Assembly (NCBI RefSeq): GCF_020184175.1
Contig: NC_065530.1
Location: 64,767,260-64,831,259, forward strand
Direction of reading: 5' to 3'
DNA from: Aphis gossypii
Taxonomy: Eukaryota; Arthropoda; Insecta; Hemiptera; Aphididae
Length of the DNA stretch: 64,000 nt
In this document: one piece after another, positions 49,866 to 61,891 of the stretch
Position numbering within the stretch: the first letter of the stretch is position 1
How the letters are laid out: every line of letters starts with the position of its first letter
Translations under genes and position numbers: made by a program
Notes under the pieces: generated by a model
What the model saw: the letters and a program-made list of their open reading frames with translations, nothing else
What the model was told of the DNA's origin: nothing
Database searches by the model: none

Positions 49866-50515
49866 GTTCGTCTACTACCCACAATTTAAAATGTAAAACT
49901 GTCTTTGACGTTAACATTTTAATCTAACATATGTTGGTAATGATTTCTACAGTTCTTGAGACTTGATGTGCTTCGATATTGGATATGTAGCAGCCTAATT
50001 TTCTTCATGCATGAATGGATTGATTTCAGTTGGTTTATGATAAATAATAATAGGTTTTACGCCATAAAAAAACTATTGATTGTTGATTTTTTTTTTTTTT
50101 AACTTATATAATAATATAATATACATAAATATATATTTAGTTAACAAGAAATTTAATAGCAATATTTGAGGTGTGGTTAACTCATACCAAATACCTACCT
50201 ATATAACCATGGTGGCATGGTCAATGAGTTATTTTAAGCTAATTTTTAACCAAAAGCAGTTTATTATGTAAACAATTTCAGATGTTCTCCACAAACCTGT
50301 TGTTGTTAAAATGTTTTTCTTAATCAAGTATTAAAGATCTAAACTAGACTAAGCGACTAATAAACTAGTTCTAAATTACTCTTAAACATTTAATACATTA
50401 TTAGTTTTTTATTACCTACTGGTGTTGGTATTTAAATATCCATGAGTTTATTAAAATAAAAATATTATACCTAGTTAATTAACTTAATTGTTTTATTTTT
50501 TAGAAGTGCAATAAC

Positions 50516-51250
50516 ATGTCGCAGTGCGACGTTACAGAAGCTGGTGTCCCGCTCAACTCCCCTGCCTTTCTTTCTTGGCGTAAACTTCAATTAAGTAGAG
50601 CTAAACTCAAGGCGTCTAGCAAAACATCGGCACTTTTGTCAGGTTTTGCTATGGTATGTCAAAATATTAATTCTCATAAAAAAAAAAAAGTTGTTTAATT
50701 ATTTAAATACAAAAACTTTTTTTAGGTGGCAATGGTAGAGATGCAAATAAGTGATGATTCTAAAGTACCAGAAGGAATGCTTGTAGCATTTGCTGTATGT
50801 ACCACCTTACTAGTTGCTGTTCACATGTTGGCTTTAATGATAAGTACATGTATTTTACCAAACATTGATGCTGTATGTAATCTCCATTCAGTAAGTCTTG
50901 TACATGAAGCTCCACATGAACGTCTACATTGGTACATAGAAACTGCATGGGCATTTTCTACACTTCTTGGTCTTCTATTGTTCCTAGCTGAAATTGCCAT
51001 ACTATGTTGGGTCAAATTTTATGATATATCTAAATATGCAGCATGGTCCGCTGTTATTATGTTAATCCCCGTTCTAGTGATATTTTTAGCATTTGCTATA
51101 CACTTTTACCAATCTATGGTAGCCCATAAATATGAAGTGACTGTAAGTGGTATTAGACAATTGGAACTTCTAAAAGAACAAATTGAAGCTGGAGATTTGG
51201 AACGCACAAATGGATTATTACTGAATGCACCAGGCACACAGATTGTTTGA
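50516..51250 (+). CDS. Orai: Orai calcium release-activated calcium channel
   Basis: Pore subunit of the store-operated CRAC channel in the plasma membrane, opened by the ER calcium sensor STIM. Exons 50516-50653 and 50726-51250 join at GCT ATG|GTATGT...AG|GTGGCA to give 220 aa. Strong family match: SWRKLQLSRAKLKASSKTSA, then the pore helix GFAMVAMVEMQI with selectivity-filter Glu51 (human Glu106) and hydrophobic-gate Val47 (human Val102). Three further membrane segments follow, around 70-90, 120-145 and 160-185. The C-terminal helix KYEVTVSGIRQLELLKEQIE is the STIM-binding coiled coil. The N-terminus is short for an insect Orai; the exon at 49752 could lengthen it. The acceptor at 50503 gives AAGTGCAATAAC before the ATG, so this start also serves a transcript beginning in the untranslated exon. 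Confidence 0.96.
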
Positions 51251-52500
51251 CAGTGCCATTAAATGAAACAAAAGTCCTAAGTACCCATTTAGTTCTTAAA
51301 ATACAATTTATTATGGTGCTTTATTAAACAAAATTTTAAAAAATGTTCACATGATGAGTTACTATGTTTGACTTATTATCTTGACTGTTGATTATATATT
51401 TTTTTTTTTACTATCTGCCTTATATCTTACCTATCCTATAAATTTTATTATTTTAAAGATTTAAAAAGCTACAAGCTATACATAGTATATATTATATATT
51501 ATATTTTTTATTATTTTTCATTATACAGCTCAACATTTCTTAGACTAATTGTAAAATTTTAAGTTTTATGTTAAATTGTAAATATTTTGCATTATTTGTA
51601 ATATAATTTATATTGCCAATCTACAAATTAAACTTTATTTAGTAACTATGTTATTATGTCTTCAATAATTTACTTTTTACATAGTCATTGGCTTTTGATA
51701 AAATATGTTACATAAATACAAAGAATGTTATAATTATACTAATTCATTAAATGACTACCCCTTGGTTATTACTTATACTATATTATGTTAATTTTATACA
51801 GCTTAATAATTTTCTAAGAACTCTTCAGTTTGAATTAGTATTTTAAATTATAACATAATATAATATTAACCATTAGGTATATTTTTAGTTTATATTTTTT
51901 ACCATATACTTTTATATTATTATTATTTGTCTATGAATATTTTCTGATCACATCTGCTACACAAAAAAAAAGATTTATAGCATTTTTTTATACTCAATGT
52001 ACAATAATTGTTTTATATCATTATTGTTATTATTATTTTTTACTTATACATTGTTTTTATTTTCATGTGATTTAATTATTATACTTACAATATTGTAATA
52101 TTGTTGTTCAGATAGTTCTCTGTTATATTATATGTGCATTATATATATTTATTTATAAGAAAACAATGATTTCGACTCGTTTCATTTTTTAAATTATCCA
52201 TAACAAACCTATACTTGAATCTAACAATGCTTAACTATCACTTAATGAATGTATTGTATAGTATTGTATACCTATGTACTTATTAGAACTTTGTACAACT
52301 CAAGATTGTTATATACATATTTTATATGCAAATGCAAATGGTAAGCAATAATAAATGTTAAAGTATGAAAATTGCTGTTTTGTTGTGAAGGGTGCAATTT
52401 TGATTGGTTATACTCTGACACAATATTAATAAGTAATAACATCTTATGAAATAGTTTTTCTTTCAATTATTTTTTATTTTTATATTAAACGAGTATTTTA
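51251..52500 (+). other. Orai 3' UTR region
   Basis: AT-rich with no other gene. An AATAAA at 52350-52355 is one candidate polyadenylation signal; the true end is not determinable from sequence alone. Confidence 0.4.
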
Positions 52501-52948
52501 TATGATGAAATACAATGATCCATTAAAGTGGCTTTACTAATTATTACAATGTTTATATAAAGTTAAGTAATATTTTATCACTATTACTGCTATAATCATA
52601 GTATCTAATATCTATAGCTGTAATCACAGTGGTCTTTTGTCAACAAAGTGTTTTTTTTTTCATTTTTGGAAGCATAATATTTTTCTAAAAATGGAGTCAC
52701 ATAAAATTGTTAATTTAAATAATGGATGAAGATGAATAGAATAAAATAAAAGGGTAGCTGGAAAAATATATGGTATACTATCTACTACTCTTTTAATGTC
52801 ATAAAGATAAATAGAATTTATTGAACTAGGTACTAACTTTAATGTATCTTTATTTTCATAAAAATGTTATTCTTATTATGAAAAAAATATATGGGTTATC
52901 ATTTTGAAAATTAAAAAATCCCGGTTCACTGATAAAAATAAAATAATC

Positions 52949-53772
52949 ATTTGTGTGTTGTTTAAATATTATGTTGAAAGTATAAAATAGGTAACATTTC
53001 AAACACACTAAAATCTACTAAAACAATATTGCCGTAATTTAAATGGATTATCTCGTATCCGTATGCATAATTGTTATTTCCCAAGAATCTATCGACAATT
53101 ATTTTTATCGCATTCACTTTTATTTTCTTCAATTAATATTCCCAATCATTTCAATTGATATATTTTGGTCCTCGTGACCGTGTTGATTCATCATGAATTG
53201 ATGTAATTAATTATAACAAAATATTGTTGGCCACATGTTGTTTTAGTTTACTTTGGTTGTAAAAAATAAGCAGATCAGTCTTGTTTCTGTGTAATAATGT
53301 AATATGTATGAATATGAACCTCGTTAGTAACTATAATTATAGAAAAAAAAATAAAATAATATTTGTGTGTTGTTTAAATATTATGTTGAAAGTATAAAAT
53401 AGGTAACATTTCAAACACACTAAAATCTACTAAAACAATATTGCCATAATTTAAATGGATTATCTCGTATCCGTATGCATAATTGTTATTTCCCAAGAAT
53501 CTATCGACAATTATTTTTATCGCATTCACTTTTATTTTCTTCAATTAATATTCCCAATCATTTCAATTGATATATTTTGGTCCTCGTGACCGTGTTGATT
53601 CATCATGAATTGATGTAATTAATTATAACAAAATATTGTTGGCCACATGTTGTTTTAGTTTACTTTGGTTGTAAAAAATAAGCAGATCAGTCTTGTTTCT
53701 GTGTAATAATGTAATATGTATGAATATGAACCTTGTTAGTAACTATAATTATAGAAAAAAAAATAAAATAAT
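52949..53772. repeat. 412-bp tandem duplication, two near-identical units
   Basis: Unit 1 (about 52949-53360) and unit 2 (about 53361-53772) run in the same direction with only a few single-base differences visible (for example GCCGTAATTT/GCCATAATTT and ACCTCGTTAG/ACCTTGTTAG). Each ends in an A-rich AAAAAAATAAAATAAT tail. No open frame or inverted repeat explains the unit. It is a very recent duplication, or possibly an assembly artefact from two haplotypes. Confidence 0.95.
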
Positions 53773-54880
53773 AGTAGTTAGCACTAATAGTTGCTAATAA
53801 CCACGCGCGTATTACGTCAATACTGTGTAATTAATCACATTTCCAGAAAAACTTTTTAAATGTTGGGTATTGCCTGTACAATATTTTTTCACATTGTGAA
53901 AACGATTTGTTTTTGTTCTCCGTTGATAAACGTCACGAGTCGTGACTTGTGACTGTAGTAAAACACATTTCTCGACAATCTCGGCTGCCTACGAGTCCCG
54001 TGCTTAATTTAATATTACAGACATATTTTAATGTATTAAATCGTCGTTTTTATGATATTGTTTTTGACCTTATTAGTTATTATCGTCATTATGATTATTT
54101 AGCTTATACTTTATAAACGCCATGATATCGTGTTCGTATGGTACCATTGCCTTGTTCAGTTGTTGGTTTTGACTTTTAGACGGTATAAAATACACATCTC
54201 GTCTCTTGCGCAAAATAAAATGAGTAATACCTATTACAAATCGTGTAAAATCGAATGCGTACGGTATACGATTTGTTATTCGGTTCGTATTCGAACGATA
54301 ATTTAATGGTTCGACAAAAATAACCGTGACGTTAAAAAACAGAATTTTGTAAAACCCGTTTTACGAAAAAAAGAAATCCTAAAATCGTTCGTCTACCGGT
54401 TGCCGCCTCGATACCTCGGCCGGTAAACAATCTACAAATTACACTATTATTATTTATATCGCCATTAGAATTTAATCATACGGTGTAGGTATACATTATA
54501 CAAAGATTCAAAACAAGTTTTTTACAGCGGTCGTCGATTGCAAACGCGTCGTTTGAAAACTTTGTCGACATCGATTATTTTTGTTCGGCCGCCATCGTCG
54601 TTGTTGTATTTTACGAATCTCGATTATTATTAGCGGGGGTGTTGCCTGCACGTATATACCTTACCAACTCGGAAGCAGTGGTGTGCGAATATTATTATAA
54701 TTGTGCATTATAATATACAGTACGTCTCTTCGGTTTTTTTTTTTTTTTTATTCTCTCCGTTCATTACCATGTACACCTATTGTTTCGTGTGATGAATAAT
54801 AATAATAGGCATTGTTTGACTCCACGGGACTCCCCGTCGACCGCCGAAAAGGGAAAATCGCGATAAAACAATAACGACGT
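53773..54880. other. Upstream DNA of the MADF gene
   Basis: GC content rises gradually from about 53,900. No gene recognised; likely distal promoter sequence. Confidence 0.4.
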
Positions 54881-55892
54881 TGTTCAGGGTTGCCAGAGTC
54901 CTCGTGAACGACGCAAAAGCTAAAAAACGGTTATCGCCTATATCGTCGTACGGTGTTGTGTTCTTAGTGGACGGCTAAAAGGCTGCTGGACGCGCTCTCT
55001 ACAACTAGTACGCCATTGACCGTGGTCGTGGCGACGGTTGCAACGGCGCGGAGGGGGTGCGAATGTTTAGAGGGCTACGTGCGCGCCCCGGTGAGAACGC
55101 TGCCTCGACGGCGACAACAACAAAACGCTTGTGCGGCAGGCCCGCCGCCCGAAGCCGACCGACGAGCATTGTTGTAGCGAGCAAAGCGAGTTGTGAGTAT
55201 TGCTGAGCGTCGCGCCGCCGCCGCCGCCGCTCGGTCGTCGTCGCCGGTGTTGATGTCATTGTTGTCGCCCGGCCCGCCGCCGCGTGCGTGCGTGTGACAC
55301 GGCGAGTGTTTTTTCGAAGCAACCTTGGGAAGCGGCGGCGGCGGCGACAACGACGACCGGGTTTTTGTTTTTCCCGATGTACAAACGGAAAACATTATTT
55401 TGTTGATCGAAATCCGGTGCGCATGCGCCGCGACAACAACGCGCCGCGGCCGGCAGTTGTTCACTAAACATTGTTTTATAACGTGAACTAAACCCAAGGC
55501 CGGTGCAGTTTGCCATCAACCATCGAAACGCGCGCCCGTTTCCGTTGATTGTTCTGCTGCTGTTGTGCTCCTCTGGCATCTTCACTTCTTCTTCGTCGTC
55601 GTCGTCGTCACAACACGGCAATAATTATAATTTTGAAATAATATCGTCGTTACGATTAAATTTTAAAACTCCCGCCGACCGTCGACGTTATTATTATTAT
55701 TATTATTATTATTTGTCGGTATAACGCGCCGTCCTAAAACCGACCCCGCATGCGCGTCAACCACCACTCGAACCGTACGAAATTCGAAACGAAAGCCCAA
55801 CGGTTTTTCACTCTCGTCCGTCGCACATCGACGGAAGTCGTGCGGCGCCGGTGGCGGTGGTGGTGGTCCGCGAACCCTGTGCCGGCCGGGCC
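54880..55892 (+). promoter_or_regulatory. CpG island, promoter and 5' UTR of the MADF gene
   Basis: The most CpG-rich part of the window (GCCGCCGCCGCCGCC-type runs at about 55210-55230 and 55330-55350). Long frames appear on the minus strand here, but they overlap each other in several frames and encode low-complexity Arg/Ala/His-rich sequence, so I read them as composition artefacts. A TTA-trinucleotide repeat lies at 55689-55712. Confidence 0.6.
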
Positions 55893-56285
55893 ATGGAGTG
55901 GTACCGAGAGCAGACCATCCAGCTGATCGACTTGTTCCGGGACCGTCCGGCCCTGTGGGACACGAGTTCGGTGCACTACCGCAACAAGCGCATGAAGAAC
56001 GAGTCGCTGGAGCAGATCAGCGCCAAGCTCAAGTGTCCCAAGGAGGAGATCGCCAAGAAGATATGCACTTTGCGCGTGCAGTTCAGCCGGGAAAACGTCA
56101 AGGTGAAACGGGCCCGGGAATCCGGCGGCGCCGCTTACAACCCCAAGTGGTTCGGCTACCAACTGCTGTGTTTCCTGAACGATCAGTCACGGTACTCGTC
56201 GCAGCCGATCAACAACTGTTCGACGGGCGCCGGTGCAGCCCCGGGGGCGTCCGGAGTCATGCCCGGCGGCGCGATCGCGCAAAAC
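55893..56285 (+). CDS. MADF-domain protein, first coding exon (gene continues)
   Basis: The ATG at 55893 has a strong context (GGGCCATGG). The 131 codons to the donor AAC|GTGAGT (56286) encode a MADF (Myb/SANT-like, Adf-1-type) DNA-binding domain at about residues 8-97: QLIDLFRDRPALWDTSSVHY, EEIAKKICTLRVQFSRE and YNPKWFGYQLLCFLND show the conserved aromatic and basic positions. A Gly/Ala/Ser linker follows. MADF proteins are insect transcription factors that often have a BESS domain or other partner further on; none is visible here. No convincing downstream exon was found before 64000, so the intron probably runs past the window end. Reading on from 56285 gives only an intron tail to a stop at 56340. 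Confidence 0.85.
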
Positions 56286-58800
56286 GTGAGTATTATTGGT
56301 CTATACGTCGATAATATTATAATATTAAATTTTAACAATTGAATAATTACATTTTTTAACGATAATTATTACCGTCGTGGATGTATTGAGTTGACTGCCT
56401 ACACGATATTACGTGGACGACAGATCGACGAGTGGGTATCAATCGGTAGTCTCTTATAGTAAAGTTGTTGACGGGAGACCACCTAACGGCGGTAAATCTA
56501 TAGAACGCGATTGAGATATTTTACTCCCCTCTAGCTATTTATAGACGCGATGACGTCTGTACGATCGCTTACGATCTATGGTGAGTCGCTTGACCTGAAC
56601 AGAAATTAGCGGTCATCTAATCGAGATATTATAATATTAAAGAGTTTTCGTCTGTATTACGACGTGCCGGTTACGGTAATATTTGGGTACCTACCCGTGC
56701 GAGTTTTGTTGATTTTGCGGGAGGAGGTGAGAGAGGCACTGCAATATTAAAACGTCAGCTCCTTTTAGAATAATATGTACGGTGTCCGTATATTGTGACT
56801 AGTCCGGACAGTCCGGTTTTGATGTATTTTTAGCCCTTCAGAGTCGAAAATCGTAGTCTGGTAGATGGATATTTCATAATATTATATTGTATGATTTTCG
56901 ATTTTGGCTGATGACATTAATCAGTGACCTGAAACGAAAACCGAAAACTATTTCGGTTAAATTTATTTTATTTTTTTTTAACCGCGTAAAACCCGCGGCG
57001 CCCGGACGCGATGAACGCTCGCAACTTGCGTCGCTAATCGCACTACTTTGTTTGTGTACAGTGTACATTAGTTACCGTTACCATTGCGAGTTTGCGACGC
57101 TTATCGCTTTGCGTAGACAGTGCGACGCTTGCGCTTGACGATATAGTATCAGACCGGCGCCGCTCGCCCGGTCACCACGAGTGCAGGGTGATTGTTCCGT
57201 CCGTTTCCCGAGTTCGGGGTTGGATCGTGGCGATAACGCTGCGCGCGCCAAAAGTTTTTATTCGCGAGTTTCGAAAACTTACGATAAGCTAATTATCATA
57301 TTATAATTCGTATTTTTGAAATTTTCTCTATTCTTGTATATATATTTTTAGATGAGGTCTTTGAATAAGACTAGAGTAATAATATTATAAATAATACAAA
57401 ACAAAAAACCCAATCATATCCTCGACTTTAATACTAATTAGTGATTACCTACTTATATTTTGCACTATAAATAATGTCTATACCTACAATCTACTTATTA
57501 TATAGACAATAACTGAATATTTTATGATTGAGGTAAATAATGTATTATATTGTTGATACCTATACTTAGACACGCTTAGATGTAATATGTTGTGTTGAAT
57601 AAAACTGCAACAAATTAAATAAAAACGAGGATATTTGTAAATTTTCGTTAATTGTAGTTTCGAATCGACCATATTATTATATTTCTATATGAGTATAAAA
57701 AGTGACCCAATATACCAATGATATAGTTTTTACTGTGCTATATAACTGGTACGTTTAAGAAAACTACCATAATCTAATGTACAAGTTCAATCTTTTATGC
57801 ATAACTTTTTAAACTCATTCAACCCTTAAAAGTTAAAATTAATATTATGTATAGTCACAAACTTACAATTTGTTTATGCTTAAACTAGCTATGATTAGTT
57901 GCTATTTTTCACTTGTAACAAAAACACGTAATTATTCTAAAAATAATAGCGTTAAATAGATATTAGATGTATTTGTCTTTGCACGCACAATTCGACGACA
58001 GTATGAAAGTATAATTATTTAAGTTTACTATGAAAAAAATATATATTTATAGGTAATACCCGTATCGATGTGCGTAAGACTGCGAGCTTAAAAATTATTT
58101 ATTGTGGTACAAAAGACGGTAAAATCATCGCGTTCTACTTTTCAAGAATAACATAATTTCCACTGGTGTGTTTAGTTTTAATACCCACTAAACTGCTAAA
58201 GTTTAACAACATTATTACACTCGTACACGTTGTTATAAATATACATATTAAAATAAAATCTACCGACAAGGATACTAGGAATTTTGTGTTATAATTCATT
58301 CTAGTAAATGGTAAAGTATGCGATCTACCATCGGTTTTTGCGGTTTGCCGTATTTCTCGCATAATATTTCTGAACTTAATTACAATTATGATTTATGATG
58401 TTCGTCAATATATACAGTAAAATTAAACAATAAAATTGATGTTGGCAAATAAACTTTTATTATTTAATTCCTATATTATTTAAATTTCAAACCAATTATA
58501 CGTGAATATATAATAATATATTTTATACACTTGACTTTGACTTGAATCTACATTAATGTTATTACGTACCTATTGTAAAATTTCAAAAACATAAAATTGT
58601 TTATTTTATCTAAAAAAAATAGGAAGTCGTACACATTCTTTATGATTATATTATAGCATTAAAATTAAAATATTATGTAATTAATAAATTCATTATTCTA
58701 AAATTTAAAATCTAATATAAATTTAAGTACATTTTTGGAAACAAATTTTACAAAAAAAAATAAAAAGAGCATCTCATAAATTCTAGATTTTCCCGAATAT
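56286..58800 (+). other. Start of the MADF gene intron
   Basis: CpG-rich until about 57270, then AT-rich. The CpG-rich part (56980-57260) has open frames without recognised domains and may be a second promoter of the same gene. No exon is supported. Confidence 0.35.
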
Positions 58801-58839
58801 TTCCGTAGTCATCTAAGCTTAAATTATATTTTTAGAATA

Positions 58840-59345
58840 CTGACAGTGAAGTAACTCCTTTGAAACACTCCAAAGTTTTTTGACTTTACAATAATAAAAA
58901 GTTTTTTTTATCACAGTCCCAGCCATGTTGTCAAGTTAACTACCACAAGAATTGTTGTATTTTCCTTGGATAATTCCTCACTTGATCGTTATCCACCTTT
59001 GGAGCTTTGCGTAATTTGAAATAAAGGATTGGTTTTTTAGTATTATTACAATAACCTGCTCAAAGAGATAGCCAAATGTTAGAAAGTCAATTGGAACATA
59101 CTATTAATTTCTGATGGCATATCTAAAATCTTGTAGAAAAAGACGTATCGTCAGAAACACTGATTACCTAATTAAAATTCTCATATTCTTTATTTTTCCA
59201 GAAAGTTAGTCAGTCTTTGCTCCAAAAATATGATTGCTTATATCGCATATTATACATTCAATAGTCGTTGGTGTTTGACCATACTAGCACAGCTTTTTCA
59301 AGGTCCCATAATATGCTGCTCATCAAGCAGTCGTTTAGTTTGAAG
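58840..59345 (-). pseudogene. Decayed pogo/Tigger-like transposase fragment
   Basis: Minus-strand translation with several stops and frame changes still shows a piece of a Tigger/jerky-type DDE transposase: about 59005-58850 reads SSKGG, then RSSEELSKENTTILVVVNLT, then KKLFIIVKSKNFGVFQR, matching the family pattern SKER.TVL...NMDGSEKL...VIGKSK.PRCFK. Further upstream, KRLLDEQHIMG and FKLRKAPK fit the same order. At least three stops are in frame, so it is inactive. The element ends were not found. Confidence 0.45.
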
Positions 59346-61683
59346 TATAGAGTAATTTAAAACACATTTTTCAACTTATTCTGAATTCCGTCTCTTTCGT
59401 GTGGCTGAAACCGTCGACAAAGAGTCGTTAAATTCTTTTTCAATCACTCTATTTTTCTAAACAATTTCCAAAGATTTTATCATTTCGATTTTTTCCTCAA
59501 ACAAAAACTGACAAAGTGACGTGACGGATGTTTTCACACAACTGATGCTTTCGTAATCATTATAAACTAAAAAATACTAAACCTTGTAATAATTATGTTT
59601 ATATAAAATGCATAAATCATAAAACTGTTATGAATATCTATATAACCAAAGATAATGAGCAAAATATAACGAGTGGGTGGGATGAACCATTTTTAGCTAT
59701 TTTATATCGGTTTAGACCAGTACACTATTTTGATCACCAATGTAAAATTATACCATTATAAAAAAAAGTTGAAAATAAATAAATATTAAAATGGTAAATG
59801 ACATGTCAATTTTTTATAATATTAATGAATTAACGTTTATGAGTATATACATATTTCATAAAGTTTAAAAGTTTAAAAAGTCAGTAAATTTTTAACACGA
59901 GTATACACGCGGCTACGCTACAGTCAGGGTCGAATAAAATGTTTTCATTAATAATACAAAACAAATACCTATTGTATTTGTTTAAAACATTTTTTTTAAT
60001 GTTTTTTTAAAATGTTTTAAACAAATTATAAAAAATATTTAATTTGTTTCAAGTTTAATTTAAGTTTATGATAAAGTAACATCATTCCTATATCCTAAAT
60101 TCCTAAATTATCTCCACTAGTTACCGAAAGCCATAAAAAAAAAATAATAATAAAAATTATCGATGAGCTAATAATTTAAACTTTTTCTTTTAATTGAATA
60201 TTATGTTATTTTAGGCACATAATACAGGACCTATGTACAGTGTACAAGGTCATGTCTGATTAACATCGTAATTTACAATAAGAAATGGGAAATATTCATT
60301 TATATTAAATTTTACAAACGCTACATTTTTAGAAAATCTGAATTTCCTTTTTTATTAATTTAGTGGGCCGTCACCACTGGTCTACACTACATATGTTTGC
60401 ACATACCGTGATCTGCAAAAAATAACTATATTATAGAAAAAATTGTATGTTTATTTTTAAACGTTTTACACATTTATCTATAAATTTTTTAACGTACAAT
60501 ATAATATGGACTCGTATCACGACTTAACGTTTTGCTCGTTATTAACAGATCTCGTTGTAATTGATGCTCGTTGTAGTGATTTACTGACATACTTTCGAAT
60601 ATACATTGAACATTAGCGTAATTAGGGGAGCTTTGACTTCCTGTACATATTTTTAGCTCCTTCTAGATAAAGTCCGAATCCTTGCATTAAGAAAAAACTA
60701 CCATAAGTTCAATTCGTAAAATATTAAACAATTATAATATGTACCTTAGTACCTATTTATAATATATTATTACTGAAGATTTACTTTACTTAGTTTATAT
60801 TTAGAAGAATCACAACATACATCAGATCGACTACAACTCAAAACAGATTCGGTAATCTGACTACAACAATTATACAAAAAGAATTAGGTATCTATTAAAA
60901 AAAAAAAATAGTAAGATTTCGATAATGATATATCAACTATACCGTCTATACTTCATAAACATTTGCATCTAAATATATAATCCTATACAATTATAAAGTG
61001 TATATATTATGAATTATAATTGAATTACTGTTTAGATCTTATTTTTAATAATGAGGGGAGGGCATTTTTACTTTACAGTTTATTTTTAACTTTGGTTTTG
61101 ATTATTTTTCCTTGTCCCTGTCATTACTACCAAACTATAGTGGTGCTAATAATTGTGGAATTGTATGCTTTATCCCTGCGGCTTATTTTAAATTTTAGTT
61201 ACTCTCGCAATATCACAATACCTACATACTATCTGTATAATCCAACCCAGCTTCACCCGGAATTTGATTTCTATTTCTACCCTTTCGTAAATATTTTTTC
61301 CCTTTAGGGTGGAAATAAGGATATTGTGGGTTGTGACAAATAATATAAATGTTACTAATTAATAATTATTTTATGTTTATCAGCCACAGATACTTTTCAA
61401 AGCTCGCTCAGTACCCATGTCTATTTTAAATAAATATAATATGTTAGGTATTTCTAAATCAGTTAATAAAAAAATATTTAAACAAAAGTAATTTCAAGTT
61501 TAGTAGTATTACTATACCTACCTATACTTTTATATACTTATATTGTATAAGCAAGATTAGTATACATTTGTTTGGTCACCCTAACCACCACCATTTCCCC
61601 GAAAAAAATCTGAAAACTTGATAATAAATATAAATTGTATTAAGTTATACAGGCAGGTCAGCATTTTTACCTTTCCCTTATAC
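59346..61683. other. AT-rich intron/intergenic DNA, little recognised
   Basis: No supported exon. The frame at 61020-61307 has no domain I recognise. Within it, the minus strand of about 61225-61265 reads CCGGGTGAAGCTGGG, a hairpin-like word similar to Helitron 3' ends, but without a clear terminal CTAG. Confidence 0.3.
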
Positions 61684-61883
61684 CAGGGGTCACCAATTAC
61701 TACTTTCCGTGGACCACATTAAGGATTTTGAAATTACTCGGGGGCCATAAAAATTCGAAGTTTATAATATTTATTATAATATGGCAATTAGGTTTGGTTA
61801 TACGTATCTAACTATCGATTTATTCTCTTCTTGTCTGCGGGCCGGTCAAAATTTATCCGCGGGCCGCTATTTGGTGACCCCTA
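61684..61883. mobile_element. hAT-type MITE (200 bp)
   Basis: Ends are inverted repeats CAGGGGTCACCAA and TTGGTGACCCCTA, and the interior has GGGGGCCAT and GCGGGCCG words near the two ends. It is flanked by a perfect 8-bp duplication CCTTATAC (61676-61683 and 61884-61891). It has no transposase and belongs to a different family from the 13499 and 32659 elements. Confidence 0.9.
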
Positions 61884-61891
61884 CCTTATAC

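Noticed and set aside
54960..55620. Long overlapping minus-strand open frames (61-142 codons)
   Set aside because: Three frames are open at once over a CpG island with low-complexity Arg/Ala/His products and no motif; composition explains them.
61020..61307. 95-codon ORF
   Set aside because: No recognised domain and embedded in repeat-like DNA; it may overlap a Helitron-like end.
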